DNA from: a virus | Length of the DNA stretch: 63,858 nt | Direction: 5' to 3' (one strand) | Virus record (IMG/VR): IMGVR_UViG_3300045282_000203 | Coordinates: 1 to 63,858 of that record | Shown: one piece after another, positions 22,075 to 31,423 of the stretch | Position numbering within the stretch: the stretch's first letter is position 1 | Layout of the letters: each line of letters begins with the position of its first letter | The notes under the pieces: generated by a model | Told to the model about the DNA's origin: nothing | The model's input: only the letters and a program-made list of their open reading frames with translations | The model's database searches: none | Made by a program: the position numbers and the translations under genes

Positions 22075-22878
22075 GTGGCTCAGAACAGCGAAAATAAACC
22101 TAAGCCCAAGGCCAGAGTAGTTGGCCCTGTGGTGAAGCGCGCGAAGAAGCGAAAGAAGAAGCCCGCTGTGAACCTTCGCCACGTCAAGGAGCTCCCGAAG
22201 GACGGCGAGCCTTACGAGTCCAAGCTGAAGCTCAAGCGCAAGCCGGGTCGCCCGAAGAGCACGAAGCCCAAGAAGGCCGGTCCCGGTCGCCCGAAGAAGC
22301 TGATCACGTTGGAAGAGGCGAAGGCGAAGCTCAAGCCGAAGAAGGCACCCTTCGACGCGGAGAAGGCGTTCCAGGAGAACCAGAGGCGCCACGAGTCTCG
22401 GATGAGCCCGCACCCGTCTCAAGAGCGCACCGGTGGTGTGAACAACTCGCGGCCTACGAAAGCGCAGTACGAGAAGTTCTTCAAGGTGCTCGGTGAGTGC
22501 GCCAACGTCTCGCGCGCGTGTGAGCAAGCTTGCATCTCACGTGACCACGTCTACGATGTGAAGCGAGCGGACAAGGAGTTCTCGAAGCGGTGGGATGACG
22601 CCTACGAGCAGGGCTTCTACAAGTTTGAGGAAGAGGCGGCCCGCCGTGCCTTTGAGGGCTATGAGAAGCCGGTCTACCGCAACGGTGTCGTGGTGGACTA
22701 CGTGAAGGAGTACAGCGACACGCTGGTGAACCTCATGCTCAAGGGCCGCATGCGGAAGATCTACGGTGACCGCCAGGAGATCAAGATCGACCGCTCTGGT
22801 GATGCTCCTTACGCGAAGCTCAGCGATGAGCAGCTCGATGACCTCATCAAGAAGCAGCTCGGGGAGGACGACGAGTGA
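22075..22878 (+). CDS. Terminase small subunit (probable)
   Basis: 267 residues if GTG 22075 is used (MAQNSENKPKPK); GTG 22066 and TTG 22063 are alternatives, and no clear ribosome site decides. The first 110 residues are very Lys/Pro-rich with AT-hook-like GRPKSTKPKKAGPGRPKK. A helix-turn-helix follows (FFKVLGECANVSRACEQACI, then SRDHVYDVKRADKEF). The remainder is a conserved helical region with EEEAARRAFEGYEKPVYRNG. It should recognise packaging sites and load the large subunit. The stop overlaps the large-subunit start as GTGA. Confidence 0.8.
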   Translation: MAQNSENKPKPKARVVGPVVKRAKKRKKKPAVNLRHVKELPKDGEPYESKLKLKRKPGRPKSTKPKKAGPGRPKKLITLEEAKAKLKPKKAPFDAEKAFQENQRRHESRMSPHPSQERTGGVNNSRPTKAQYEKFFKVLGECANVSRACEQACISRDHVYDVKRADKEFSKRWDDAYEQGFYKFEEEAARRAFEGYEKPVYRNGVVVDYVKEYSDTLVNLMLKGRMRKIYGDRQEIKIDRSGDAPYAKLSDEQLDDLIKKQLGEDDE

Positions 22879-24428
22879 CCACCGCTCTCATCTCCACGCT
22901 CTCCTACACGGAGAAGGTCGCCCTGATGAAGGTGATCGAGGAGAAGGCGCGGCGGAGCCTCATCGCCTTCACGAAGTACACGAAGCCTGACTACAAGATG
23001 GGGTGGTTCAACAAGCGGCTCGCTCATGAGATGGACCACTTCCTCGATGACGTGGTGCACGAGCGATCACCTCGGCTGATCATTGAGGCCCCGCCCCGCC
23101 ACGGGAAGAGTGAGCTGGTGTCCAGGCGCTTCCCCGCCTACGCGCTGGGCCGCTACCCTGATCTCTCCTTCATCGGCACGTCGTATGCCAGTGACCTCGC
23201 CTCTCAGATGAACCGCGACGTGCAGCGCGTCATCGACTCCCCGGAGTATGGAGTCCTCTTCCCAGACACGCGGCTGTGGGGCAGCAACATCAGGACGGTG
23301 GCTGATGGCTCTTACCTGCGGAACTCGGACGTCTTCGAGATCGTGGGCCACGCTGGCGTGTACAAGTCAGCGGGCGTCGGCGCTGGCATCACCGGTCGAG
23401 GTGGCCGCGTGCTCCTCATCGACGACCCAGTCAAGGACGCAGCAGAGGCGCACTCTGAGACCGTGCGAAAGGGCATCTGGGAGTGGTTCAGCACCACGCT
23501 CTACACACGCTGCGAGCCCGGTGGTGGTATCGCGGTGATCATGACCCGCTGGCACCTCGATGACCTCGTGGGCAAGCTCCGTGAGAACATGAAGAAGGGC
23601 GGAGAGCAGTGGCGCATCGTGCGGTTCCCCGCTATCGCTGAGGAAGACGAGTTCGATGAGGACGGCACGCTGTACCGCCATGCTGGTGAGTGCTTGCACC
23701 GGGCGCGGTTCGATGAGGCTGCCCTGAAGCGCATCGAGGTGGGCACGGCGGATGAGGTGGGCGTGGGCTCACGCACGTGGGCAGCGCTCTACCAGCAGCG
23801 TCCCGCCGCAGCCGAGGGCAACATCTTCAAGCGCGAGAACTGGCAGTTCATCAAGCCACCCCGCGACCTTGAGCTGATGAGCCACAGCGAACGCGCCGCC
23901 TACTTCCTTCAGCTCGGCATCAGGTACGTGGTGCAGGGGTGGGACACCGCGCTCGGTGGGAAGAAGAAGAATGACTTCACCGCGTGCACCACGCTCGGTG
24001 TGGCGAGGAACCGCTACTACATCATCGACGTGTGGCGGGGCCGTCTCCAGTTCCCCGACGTGCTCAAGCAGGTGGAGCTGCAGTTCGACAAGTGGCGGCC
24101 TACTAGGGTCGTCGTAGAGGGTGGTGGCTCAGCGAGTGGCAAGGCCACGGTGCAGCTGCTCACGCGTCAGACCCGCATCCCCTTCAAGGAGGTGCCCACG
24201 GTGATGGACAAGGTCTTCCGCGCTGACCAGATCAGCCCCACGCAGGAGGCGAAGCTGATCACGATCATCCAGGGCGGCCAGTGGCCGTCGGGGTTCGTCG
24301 ATCAGTGCGCCAACTTCCCAAGCATCAAGATCGACGATGACGTAGACTCCTGGATGATCGCGATGGAAGATGCGATGAAGAGCAGCAAGCGTGAGATCAC
24401 CGACGAACTTCTCGACAGGATAGGGTGA
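22875..24428 (+). CDS. terL: Terminase large subunit
   Basis: 517 residues, GTG 22875. ATPase half: Walker A APPRHGKSE with Lys78, Walker B RVLLIDDPVKD, and a coupling motif IAVIMTRWHLDDLVG. Nuclease half (RNase H fold, Terminase_6C type): VQGWDTALGGKKKNDF, then VVVEGGGSASGKA, and a late Asp in SIKIDDDVDSW. It cuts concatemers and drives DNA into the prohead. Length is normal for the family. Confidence 0.95.
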   Translation: MTTALISTLSYTEKVALMKVIEEKARRSLIAFTKYTKPDYKMGWFNKRLAHEMDHFLDDVVHERSPRLIIEAPPRHGKSELVSRRFPAYALGRYPDLSFIGTSYASDLASQMNRDVQRVIDSPEYGVLFPDTRLWGSNIRTVADGSYLRNSDVFEIVGHAGVYKSAGVGAGITGRGGRVLLIDDPVKDAAEAHSETVRKGIWEWFSTTLYTRCEPGGGIAVIMTRWHLDDLVGKLRENMKKGGEQWRIVRFPAIAEEDEFDEDGTLYRHAGECLHRARFDEAALKRIEVGTADEVGVGSRTWAALYQQRPAAAEGNIFKRENWQFIKPPRDLELMSHSERAAYFLQLGIRYVVQGWDTALGGKKKNDFTACTTLGVARNRYYIIDVWRGRLQFPDVLKQVELQFDKWRPTRVVVEGGGSASGKATVQLLTRQTRIPFKEVPTVMDKVFRADQISPTQEAKLITIIQGGQWPSGFVDQCANFPSIKIDDDVDSWMIAMEDAMKSSKREITDELLDRIG

Positions 24429-24431
24429 CGC

Positions 24432-26366
24432 ATGACTCACATGTTTGACTTCATCCGCTCTCGCTTCTGGCCAGTAAAGACGCCTGCGCCTCACGTGAAG
24501 ACGCCTGAGGAGCTCGTGCAGGAGAAGCGTGAGGCGTTCAGGGACAACGTGCGTCGCGCCGTGGAGGTCTACCACACCGAGCTCGGTGCTGGTGGTCTGG
24601 TCTTCCCGCGTTTCCCGTTTGAGCCCTACACCCCGCCCAAGGGCGTAGCCCCGGCTGGCAGTGTCCTAGCGCTGGACGTGGCGTGGCAGAACTTAGCGAG
24701 TGACGCCAACGTGAGCTTCAGCTCGGTGCTCACCACGATGAACGGGATCACCTCTTCCGTGCTCGACGGCATGGGCTTCCCAGGCTTCCCCTTCCTCACC
24801 GAGCTCACGCAGCTGACTGAGTACAGGGACATGTCAGAGCGCACCGCGGCTGAGATGACCCGCAAGTGGATCGAGCTGCGCAGCATCTCCCAGGACGACA
24901 ACAAGGAAGACATCATCGAGATGCTGGAGGGTGAGCTCAAGCGCCACGGCATCCGTCACCTCTTCCGTCAGGCCGCGGTGCTCGATGGCTTCATGGGCCG
25001 CTGCCAGCTGTTCATCAACCTCGGTGAGGTGGCTGGCCAGGAGCTCGAGACGCCTCTGATGCTCAACCCCTTCAAGGTGAAGAAGGGCTCGTTGCGTGGG
25101 TTCAAGCTCGTTGAGCCCATCACCACGTACCCCGCTGAGTACAACTCTAGCAACCCACTCGCCTCCAACTACTACAAGCCGAGCGCGTGGTTCGTGTACG
25201 GGCAGAAAGTGCACGACACGCGACTGCTCAGCTTCGTGTCGAGGCCGCTCCCCGACCTCCTCAAGCCGGTGTACAACTTCTCTGGCATGTCACTCAGCCA
25301 GCTCGCGCAGCCCTACGTGGACTACTGGTTCGGCACGCGGGACAGCGTGGGCAAGCTGCTGAGGAACTTCTCCGTCACCGTGCTGAACACGGACCTCGAC
25401 ATCCTCCTCGCGCCTTCCGGTGATGAGCTGTTGCGTCGCACGAAGATGTTCACCCGGATGAGGGACAACCAGGGCGTGTTCCTGCTGAACAAGCAGACGG
25501 AGAGCCTGGAGCAGCTGAACGTGCCGCTGTCAGGGCTCGCTGACCTGCAGGCCCAGGCCCAGGAGCACATGGCTGCAGTGGCCAAGACACCCTTGGTCAT
25601 CCTGCTCGGCATCACGCCTAAGGGCCTGAACGCCAGCGCTGAGGGCGACATCCGGATCTACTACGACTACGTCGCTGACCAGCAGGACAAGCTCTTCCGG
25701 CAGAACCTGGAGGTGGTGCTTAAGGTCATCATGCTCGACAAGCTCGGTTACGTCGACGAGGACATCACGTTCGACTTCGTGAACCTCTACGAGATGACCG
25801 GCAAGGAGCTCGCGATGATCAGGAAGAGCGACTCTGAGGTCGACGCCACCTACATCGACAAGGGCGTGATCGCGCGTGAGGAGGTCAGGGCCAAGGTCGC
25901 CACCGATCCTCAGTCGGGGTACGACAACCTCGACGTCGATGAGGTGCCACCTGAGCCCGTGGTAGCTGCTCCTGAGAAGGGGAAGAAGCCGGGTGAGACC
26001 GACTCGGTGACCGCTGAGGAGAACAACCCAGGAGCTGCGGACGTAGCCCTGGACGTGATGGCCCACGCAAAGAGACTCGCTCAGGACGGCGGCTTCCGGG
26101 GGAACCAGTTCCTCGGTGGCTACCCCGACAGCGAGTACCCATCCTCGGTGGCGATGCGACTCAGTGGCGCGGCCACAGCCGCCTCTCGCAGCGCGAGGAA
26201 GCTAGGGACAGGGCGCGCGCACGCAGCGGCTCGGTCCGCGCACAGCCGAGCCCTGAAGGCTCACCAACGCGCCCTGTCCCTAGCGCCTGACTCTGACAAG
26301 CATGTGCACGAGGGCTACATCCAGGCTCACAACGTCGCGTGCTTAGCCCACGGAGGTGTGGTGTGA
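24432..26366 (+). CDS. Portal protein (DUF1073-type) with C-terminal accessory module
   Basis: 644 residues. Residues about 60-500 match portal proteins of the DUF1073 / HI1409 type: long helices, LLDGMGFPGFPFLTELTQ-like region, LASNYYKPSAWFVYGQKVHD, and TPLVILLGITPKGLNASAEG before the terminal stem. Residues about 530-644 are an added Ala/His-rich helical segment (NNPGAADVALDVMAHAKRLA, GGFRGNQFLGG, ARSAHSRALKAHQRAL), similar to the N-P-E-G module proteins downstream. The portal forms the dodecameric DNA gate at the capsid vertex. The stop overlaps the next GTG. Confidence 0.9.
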   Translation: MTHMFDFIRSRFWPVKTPAPHVKTPEELVQEKREAFRDNVRRAVEVYHTELGAGGLVFPRFPFEPYTPPKGVAPAGSVLALDVAWQNLASDANVSFSSVLTTMNGITSSVLDGMGFPGFPFLTELTQLTEYRDMSERTAAEMTRKWIELRSISQDDNKEDIIEMLEGELKRHGIRHLFRQAAVLDGFMGRCQLFINLGEVAGQELETPLMLNPFKVKKGSLRGFKLVEPITTYPAEYNSSNPLASNYYKPSAWFVYGQKVHDTRLLSFVSRPLPDLLKPVYNFSGMSLSQLAQPYVDYWFGTRDSVGKLLRNFSVTVLNTDLDILLAPSGDELLRRTKMFTRMRDNQGVFLLNKQTESLEQLNVPLSGLADLQAQAQEHMAAVAKTPLVILLGITPKGLNASAEGDIRIYYDYVADQQDKLFRQNLEVVLKVIMLDKLGYVDEDITFDFVNLYEMTGKELAMIRKSDSEVDATYIDKGVIAREEVRAKVATDPQSGYDNLDVDEVPPEPVVAAPEKGKKPGETDSVTAEENNPGAADVALDVMAHAKRLAQDGGFRGNQFLGGYPDSEYPSSVAMRLSGAATAASRSARKLGTGRAHAAARSAHSRALKAHQRALSLAPDSDKHVHEGYIQAHNVACLAHGGVV

Positions 26367-26554
26367 TCATCAGCTTCCTCTACAAGTGCCGGCGCTGTGG
26401 ACAGGCCTATCACCGGGTACTGCCCGAGGGCACTGAGCCACTTCTTGCCCAGATCTCCATTCACGAGTGCGGAGACACCACCGCTGATGGCCACCTCGTT
26501 CGCGGCATGAGCGAGATGATCGGGTTCAACGAGACCAACGAGGAGGACGCATGA
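26363..26554 (+). CDS. Small zinc-ribbon protein, paralogue of the 18.02-kb protein
   Basis: 63 residues from GTG 26363, overlapping the portal stop. FLYKCRRCGQAYHRV, then SIHECGD, and end MIGFNETNEEDA. Same plan as 18020-18208 in the early operon. Location between portal and MuF gene is unusual for a zinc ribbon. Function unknown. Confidence 0.65.
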   Translation: MIISFLYKCRRCGQAYHRVLPEGTEPLLAQISIHECGDTTADGHLVRGMSEMIGFNETNEEDA

Positions 26555-26841
26555 AGAGCGTTACGCGAGAAGATCTTGTTGTGCATGACTCCAACCCTGA
26601 GGGCGTCAACCAGTACACCGGTGCCGCGAGTTCAGCTAAAGAGGCGTCTAATAAGGCCGCTCAAGCAAACAGACTTGGAACAAAGGGTTCGAATCAACGA
26701 GCTGCATCAGCTCACACCAAAGCATATCAAGCACATCAAAAGGCGGGAGATTTAGCTCGAACTGATGCCCAATCAGAAAAACATGATGCCGCATCTAGAA
26801 ATCACATGAGTGCTTGGCGCGATCATGATGAGAGAAGCTAA
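26551..26841 (+). CDS. Stand-alone N-P-E-G-x-N-Q-Y-T-G module protein, 96 aa
   Basis: 96 residues, ATGA-coupled to the preceding gene. Starts with [20 protein letters not shown], followed by an Ala/His-rich helical hairpin (ASSAKEASNKAAQANRLG, ASAHTKAYQAHQKAG). The same module occurs twice in the DUF2213 protein (29816-31309) and in a weaker form at the portal end. The gene is noticeably more AT-rich than its neighbours, which suggests separate acquisition. Possibly a capsid-associated or scaffold-binding peptide; function unknown. Confidence 0.65.
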   Translation: MKSVTREDLVVHDSNPEGVNQYTGAASSAKEASNKAAQANRLGTKGSNQRAASAHTKAYQAHQKAGDLARTDAQSEKHDAASRNHMSAWRDHDERS

Positions 26842-26842
26842 G

Positions 26843-27682
26843 ATGAAACTCCGCGCCCAGGGCACCCAGCCCATCCTGCTCACCGCCGTTCGCCCGAACG
26901 TGGGAGAGGCCGTGGCCTACCGGCACGCGCTGGAGCGGTTGATCGACGCGATGCACGCCAGCGTCTACTACTGGGTGCAGAGCGCGTGGCAGCGGAGCGG
27001 CCTGGCCCAGGACGCGCAGAGCCCGCGGGCTCAGCTCTCGGAGCAGATGGCCAAGCTCGCCCAGCAGTGGCAGAGCAGCTTCGACGAGCAGTCAGCGCTC
27101 ATCGCCCGTCGCTTCGCGAAGAACAGCAAGCGGCAGCACGACGTCTCCTTCAGCTCCTCGCTCAAGGAGGCAGGGTTCGCGGTCTCCGTGCAGAGCCTCC
27201 CTGAGATCGACTCCGTGCTCGAGGGCGTGGTGGTTGAGAACGTGGACCTGATCAAGAGCATCCCCGCCGAGTACTTCGAGGACGTCACGGCCCACATCAT
27301 GGAGAGCGTGGAGAAGGGGCGCGCGATGAAGGAGGTGACCCACTACCTGCAGGACCGCTACGGGATCACGCGTCGCAGGGCTGCGCTCATCGCCCGAGAC
27401 CAGAACAACAAGGCCTCTGCGCTCATCCACCGCGTGAGGCAGAAGCAGGTCGGCATCACTGAGGCGGTCTGGGTCCACACCACCGCGAGCAAGACGCCTC
27501 GTGAGGAGCACGAGGGGTGGGGTGATGAGGGCACGCGGTACAACATCGACGAGGGGATGTGGTCAGAGGAAGACGAGGAGTTCGTCTGGCCGGGTACCCC
27601 GGTGAACTGCGGGTGCACGTGCCTCTCGGTCGTGCCCGGGTCTGAGGAAGAGAGTGAAGGAGACGATGATGAAGTCGCTTAG
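26843..27682 (+). CDS. MuF-like head morphogenesis protein
   Basis: 279 residues; ATG 26843 (MKLRAQGTQPILL) is the first start after the upstream stop with a GAGAG site. The C-terminal MuF domain is clear: RRRAALIARDQNNKASALIH, then VWVHTTASKTPREEHEGW, then GTPVNCGCTCLSVVP with the conserved His and Cys-x-Cys. MuF-type proteins are minor head proteins associated with the portal and capsid assembly. The N-terminal half is helical (residues 20-150). Confidence 0.88.
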   Translation: MKLRAQGTQPILLTAVRPNVGEAVAYRHALERLIDAMHASVYYWVQSAWQRSGLAQDAQSPRAQLSEQMAKLAQQWQSSFDEQSALIARRFAKNSKRQHDVSFSSSLKEAGFAVSVQSLPEIDSVLEGVVVENVDLIKSIPAEYFEDVTAHIMESVEKGRAMKEVTHYLQDRYGITRRRAALIARDQNNKASALIHRVRQKQVGITEAVWVHTTASKTPREEHEGWGDEGTRYNIDEGMWSEEDEEFVWPGTPVNCGCTCLSVVPGSEEESEGDDDEVA

Positions 27683-27706
27683 TCCCACCAACCGAGGAGC
27701 TTGACC

Positions 27707-28927
27707 GTGCCCAAGCACCCGCTCATCCTAGCAGAAACGATCTCAGGTGTCTTTCAACTTCCAGATGACGGAGTTCCCGTGAAGCACCCACCTTTCTTAG
27801 CCCTCACTATCTCCGGCCTCTACCAGCTACCTGACAGCTACGGCACCGGTCCCTACCCCGTCGTCACGCTGGACACGATCACCGGTGCCAACTTCGGCCA
27901 GCTGCGTACGACGATGGATGGCGCACCTGTTCTCACCGCCACCCTCTCTGCCAACGATCAGGATGTCGCTGGCACCTACACGCTCAGGGCACGTGGCGCT
28001 CTGGTAGGCGGGGCCGGGGTCCCTGACGATGACCTCCTGCTCAAGTGGGCTGGGCAGACTCTCGGGGTGGCTGAGAGCTCTGAGCTCGTCCTCGCCTCTT
28101 CCTCAGACGTGGTATCTACCACGTTGCAGCTTGGCCTGACGCCTCCCGCCACCGATGCCACCAGCTCCACCGGGGTCGTGATCTTCGATCTCTACACCGA
28201 CGGTGTTCTCACCCAGGAGAACGCGGCATCGCTGGTGGTCAGCTTCACATCGGCGGTGTCAGGGGTGTTCGACTCGCCCGCACCCGCGTACATCTGGGAG
28301 AACCTCGTTCTCGTCCAGGGGTACAGTGCGGCTGTGGCCGCTGGCTACTCACAGGACTCGACACTGAGTGTGCAGAACCTGCAGGGGTGCACCTTCACCG
28401 GCACCTTCACCCCTCAACCGGCGCCTACCACCGGAGACATCACACAGAGCCGCTACCTCACCGGGTTCTCCGTCTCCTACACCTTCACCGCCTGCCCGCA
28501 GCACTTCACCTACGCGGGACTGAACTACCCAGGCCTCGGTGGCTTCATCGTTGATGGGGCTGCGGCCTTCGTCGCTGGTGGGGTGCTCAACTCGGTCACG
28601 CCACACCGGGTGGTGAGTCTCGTTACCACAGGGGCACACCTCACTCACACCTTCAGCTCCGCTGACCCTACCATCGAGGATGCGGGTCTGATCGCCAGGC
28701 CCTACCGCGCGTTCAGGATCGTAGCCACGCCTGGGCAGGTGCTCACCGCTGTCAACACACTGGGTGCTGATGTGGTGATGGAGGTCCTGAGCCCCTATGC
28801 GATCGTGACCGAGAGCCCCGCCAGCACCTGGACGCTCACCGATGGTGGTGAGTACCTGATCCGCTACATGCAGACCACCGGCATGCCGGTCTACGAAGCC
28901 TACGATAGCACTCTCACCCTCACCTAA
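27707..28927 (+). CDS. Putative beta-rich virion structural protein, 406 aa
   Basis: 406 residues; GTG 27707 preferred over TTG 27701 because GAGGAG is then 7 bases away. Starts with two similar repeats, HPLILAETISGVFQLPD and HPPFLALTISGLYQLPD, plus a third YPVVTLDTITGANFGQLR. The rest is Thr/Ser/Gly-rich and beta-stranded. Likely a head decoration or fibre protein because it sits in the head cluster. No family recognised. Confidence 0.65.
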   Translation: MPKHPLILAETISGVFQLPDDGVPVKHPPFLALTISGLYQLPDSYGTGPYPVVTLDTITGANFGQLRTTMDGAPVLTATLSANDQDVAGTYTLRARGALVGGAGVPDDDLLLKWAGQTLGVAESSELVLASSSDVVSTTLQLGLTPPATDATSSTGVVIFDLYTDGVLTQENAASLVVSFTSAVSGVFDSPAPAYIWENLVLVQGYSAAVAAGYSQDSTLSVQNLQGCTFTGTFTPQPAPTTGDITQSRYLTGFSVSYTFTACPQHFTYAGLNYPGLGGFIVDGAAAFVAGGVLNSVTPHRVVSLVTTGAHLTHTFSSADPTIEDAGLIARPYRAFRIVATPGQVLTAVNTLGADVVMEVLSPYAIVTESPASTWTLTDGGEYLIRYMQTTGMPVYEAYDSTLTLT

Positions 28928-28937
28928 GGAGATCACC

Positions 28938-29180
28938 ATGCACTACCGCAACGGACGTGAAGCTCAGAATGGCGATAAGATCGTGAAGCTGGAAGGTGGC
29001 AAGGTCGTGGCCTTCGGCACCCTGCAAGACGCCGTCCCCGGCAACGACTTCTGCAACGGCACCATCGTCATCGAGCAGCCCGCGAACGATTACGCTTGCC
29101 TCTGTGACTGCCTGCACGTCGATGATGTGGCTCAGCTCCTCACCGATGCCAACCTCAATCACCGTCCTGACGGCAAGTAG
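28938..29180 (+). CDS. Conserved small phage protein, 80 aa
   Basis: 80 residues, ATG behind AAGGAGATC. MHYRNGREAQNGDKIVKLEG starts a small SH3-like beta barrel; then PGNDFCNGTIV and CLCDCLHVDDVAQLL. Proteins of this type occur in phage head clusters with unknown role. Confidence 0.65.
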   Translation: MHYRNGREAQNGDKIVKLEGGKVVAFGTLQDAVPGNDFCNGTIVIEQPANDYACLCDCLHVDDVAQLLTDANLNHRPDGK

Positions 29181-29201
29181 CTCTCACCAAGGAGAATCAG
29201 C

Positions 29202-29807
29202 ATGTCACTCTCGGTGGTCCGCACTTCCAACCCCGCCTTCTTCAACCTCGTTGATGGCAGCAACCCCGTGGGCACCGTCTCGGGAGTGATGGTCCTTGAC
29301 GGAGTGACCGGCAACCCGACGACACTGCCCACCGCGACGCGCACCTTCGTCAACACCGCTTACCGCTGCGTGTCAGCCTTCACGGGCGCGAGCGTCGGCG
29401 ACCTCATCTTCCAGTCTGATGAGTACGACCTCACCACCTCGCCGGCGACACTCGTCGGCACCGTCTGGCGCAACGCGACGCTCAGCACCGTGATCTCAGC
29501 CCCGGCTGCGACGAAGATCGTGCCCATCAGCCTGCCCACGGGGTACTCCTACACCAACGTGAACGCGAGTGGGAACACCACTATCGCCGCGGGTACGCTC
29601 AAGAGCCTGACCATCAACCGCAAGGGCACGGTGGCCTCCACCATCACCGTGTACGATGGCACCGACAACACCGGTCCAGTGGTCGCCATCCTCGACTCCC
29701 TGAACCTCTCCGGCACCTTCGAGCTCGGTCCGATCACCCTGGTCACCGGGCTCTTCATCGTGGCCACCGGCACCGTGGGCCCGAACTACACCGTCGCCTA
29801 CAAGTAG
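29202..29807 (+). CDS. Putative virion structural protein, 201 aa
   Basis: 201 residues, ATG behind AAGGAGAATC. Thr/Ser/Gly/Val-rich beta protein. The second half looks like a beta sandwich, with [20 protein letters not shown] and [20 protein letters not shown]. Probably a decoration or capsid accessory protein; no family recognised. Confidence 0.65.
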   Translation: MSLSVVRTSNPAFFNLVDGSNPVGTVSGVMVLDGVTGNPTTLPTATRTFVNTAYRCVSAFTGASVGDLIFQSDEYDLTTSPATLVGTVWRNATLSTVISAPAATKIVPISLPTGYSYTNVNASGNTTIAAGTLKSLTINRKGTVASTITVYDGTDNTGPVVAILDSLNLSGTFELGPITLVTGLFIVATGTVGPNYTVAYK

Positions 29808-29815
29808 GAGCTGCC

Positions 29816-31309
29816 ATGACCACCACGCTCACCCGCCCACCTCGCCAGGACGTCGTCCTCACCGACAAGCAGTCCGCCCGTCGCATCGACGAGCAGGGCT
29901 TCCTGCACGTGGATGGCTGCAATATCTCCAAGGCCTGCGTGAACCCCTACCGTGGCTCTGAGATCCCGAACTACCAAGCACTGGGTCTTGACCCGGTTAA
30001 GGTGTACCGGCTCTTCCGTGACCCTGAGGAGCTGGAGAAGGCGGCCGACACCTTCAACAACCTGCCGCTGATGGACAACCACATCGAGGTCTCGGCGTTC
30101 GACCTGGAGGACCCCGAGATCAAGAAGCACTGGGTGGGGAGCATCGGCAATGACGTCCGCTTCAAGGCCCCGTACCTCGTAGGTGGGTTGGTGGTGAACA
30201 CCGCTGGCGCGATCATGGGTGAGCAGAGCAAGGAGCAGACCGAGCTCTCCTGCGCCTATCGCTACGAGCTGGACATGACACCTGGTGTCTTTGATGGCCA
30301 GGCTTACGACGGCCGCATGACCAACATCCGCGGCAACCACGTGGCTCTGGTCGATGAGGGACGCGCTGGGCACGATGTCACGGTGAAGGACTCTGCGAGC
30401 AAGCTCATCACCGAGGTGAGGTTAGACATCACCGACCTGAGGAAGATCGTCGATGAGAGTCTCCGTCCCATCCGCAGGATGCTCGGCCTGGAGAAGACGG
30501 GTGGTGTCACCGCTGATGAGAACCCTGAGGGCATCAACCAGTACACAGGCAATCAGCTCTCAGAGAAGGCTGGTTCTGCGAGTGAGAAGGCAGAGAAAGC
30601 GAGTCAGGGTGCTGGCACGAAGGCATCGTTGCAGAAGGCTGCGAACCTCCAGCGTCAGGCTGCCCAAGCTCACAAGGATGCTGCCCTGACTCACAAGGCT
30701 GAGGGAAATATGCAGCGGGCTGAGTATCATGCTGGCAAGGTCCGCGAGCACGGTGCCGCGCTTCAGCAGCACAACCAGGAGCTCTCAACGATGCACGACT
30801 CCGTCACTGCTGACGCCACACCCGACCTCGCCCTCGACATCATCAAGCACGTGAAGGGCCACAAGGACTCAGCTGGCAAGTCTGCTCCCTGGGTCATCGT
30901 CTCCGAGAAGACGGGCAAGGTCATCTGGAGCGGAGGCTCCAAGGAGGCAGCGGTGAAGCAGCTGAGGAACGTGGAAGGCCACAAGGCCGATGACAAGAAG
31001 ATGCCGGTGCGCTCGAAGGGCGTGACGGTCGAGGATGACAACCCTGAGGGTGTGAATCAGTACACTGGTGGCAGCGGGAACGCCAAGGGCGGAGCAGCTT
31101 ACACCAAAGCTTCGAACGAGGCCTCACGGCTCTCACGTCAAGCGAATCGCAGTGGTAAGAGTTCTCATCATATCGCCGCTGCCCAGGCTCATGAGAATGC
31201 CGCAAGAGTTTCTCTCAATCGAGAGAGCAAGGCTCGTCATGAGTCCCAGGCTCGCAACTACCGCACCTTCGCCGCTGGAGCTCACGATTCAATCACCATC
31301 GACACCTAA
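29816..31309 (+). CDS. DUF2213 protein (prohead protease-like) with two N-P-E-G modules
   Basis: 497 residues, ATG behind TAGGAG. Residues about 20-190 are DUF2213: [60 protein letters not shown] and [14 protein letters not shown]; the family is linked to capsid maturation. Two copies of the module follow ([11 protein letters not shown] at about 232 and [11 protein letters not shown] at about 406), each with an Ala/His-rich helical hairpin. Between them is [20 protein letters not shown], a short beta unit. The modules may be released peptides or docking elements; this is inferred. Confidence 0.8.
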   Translation: MTTTLTRPPRQDVVLTDKQSARRIDEQGFLHVDGCNISKACVNPYRGSEIPNYQALGLDPVKVYRLFRDPEELEKAADTFNNLPLMDNHIEVSAFDLEDPEIKKHWVGSIGNDVRFKAPYLVGGLVVNTAGAIMGEQSKEQTELSCAYRYELDMTPGVFDGQAYDGRMTNIRGNHVALVDEGRAGHDVTVKDSASKLITEVRLDITDLRKIVDESLRPIRRMLGLEKTGGVTADENPEGINQYTGNQLSEKAGSASEKAEKASQGAGTKASLQKAANLQRQAAQAHKDAALTHKAEGNMQRAEYHAGKVREHGAALQQHNQELSTMHDSVTADATPDLALDIIKHVKGHKDSAGKSAPWVIVSEKTGKVIWSGGSKEAAVKQLRNVEGHKADDKKMPVRSKGVTVEDDNPEGVNQYTGGSGNAKGGAAYTKASNEASRLSRQANRSGKSSHHIAAAQAHENAARVSLNRESKARHESQARNYRTFAAGAHDSITIDT

Positions 31310-31423
31310 CACCTATCAGAGGAGGCCAAGACGACGATCACGCATGATGATCACCCACAACACAACGTAAGACCGGCCAGCGAGCCGAGAGCAGGTAACC
31401 CAACCAACCCAAGGAGGCCCACC

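Noticed and set aside
24432-26366. Anti-CBASS (Acb1) activity in the DUF1073 portal
   Set aside because: The family name appears in some annotations, but the sequence shows portal features and no paired H-x-T/S motifs typical of 2H phosphoesterases that I could recognise.
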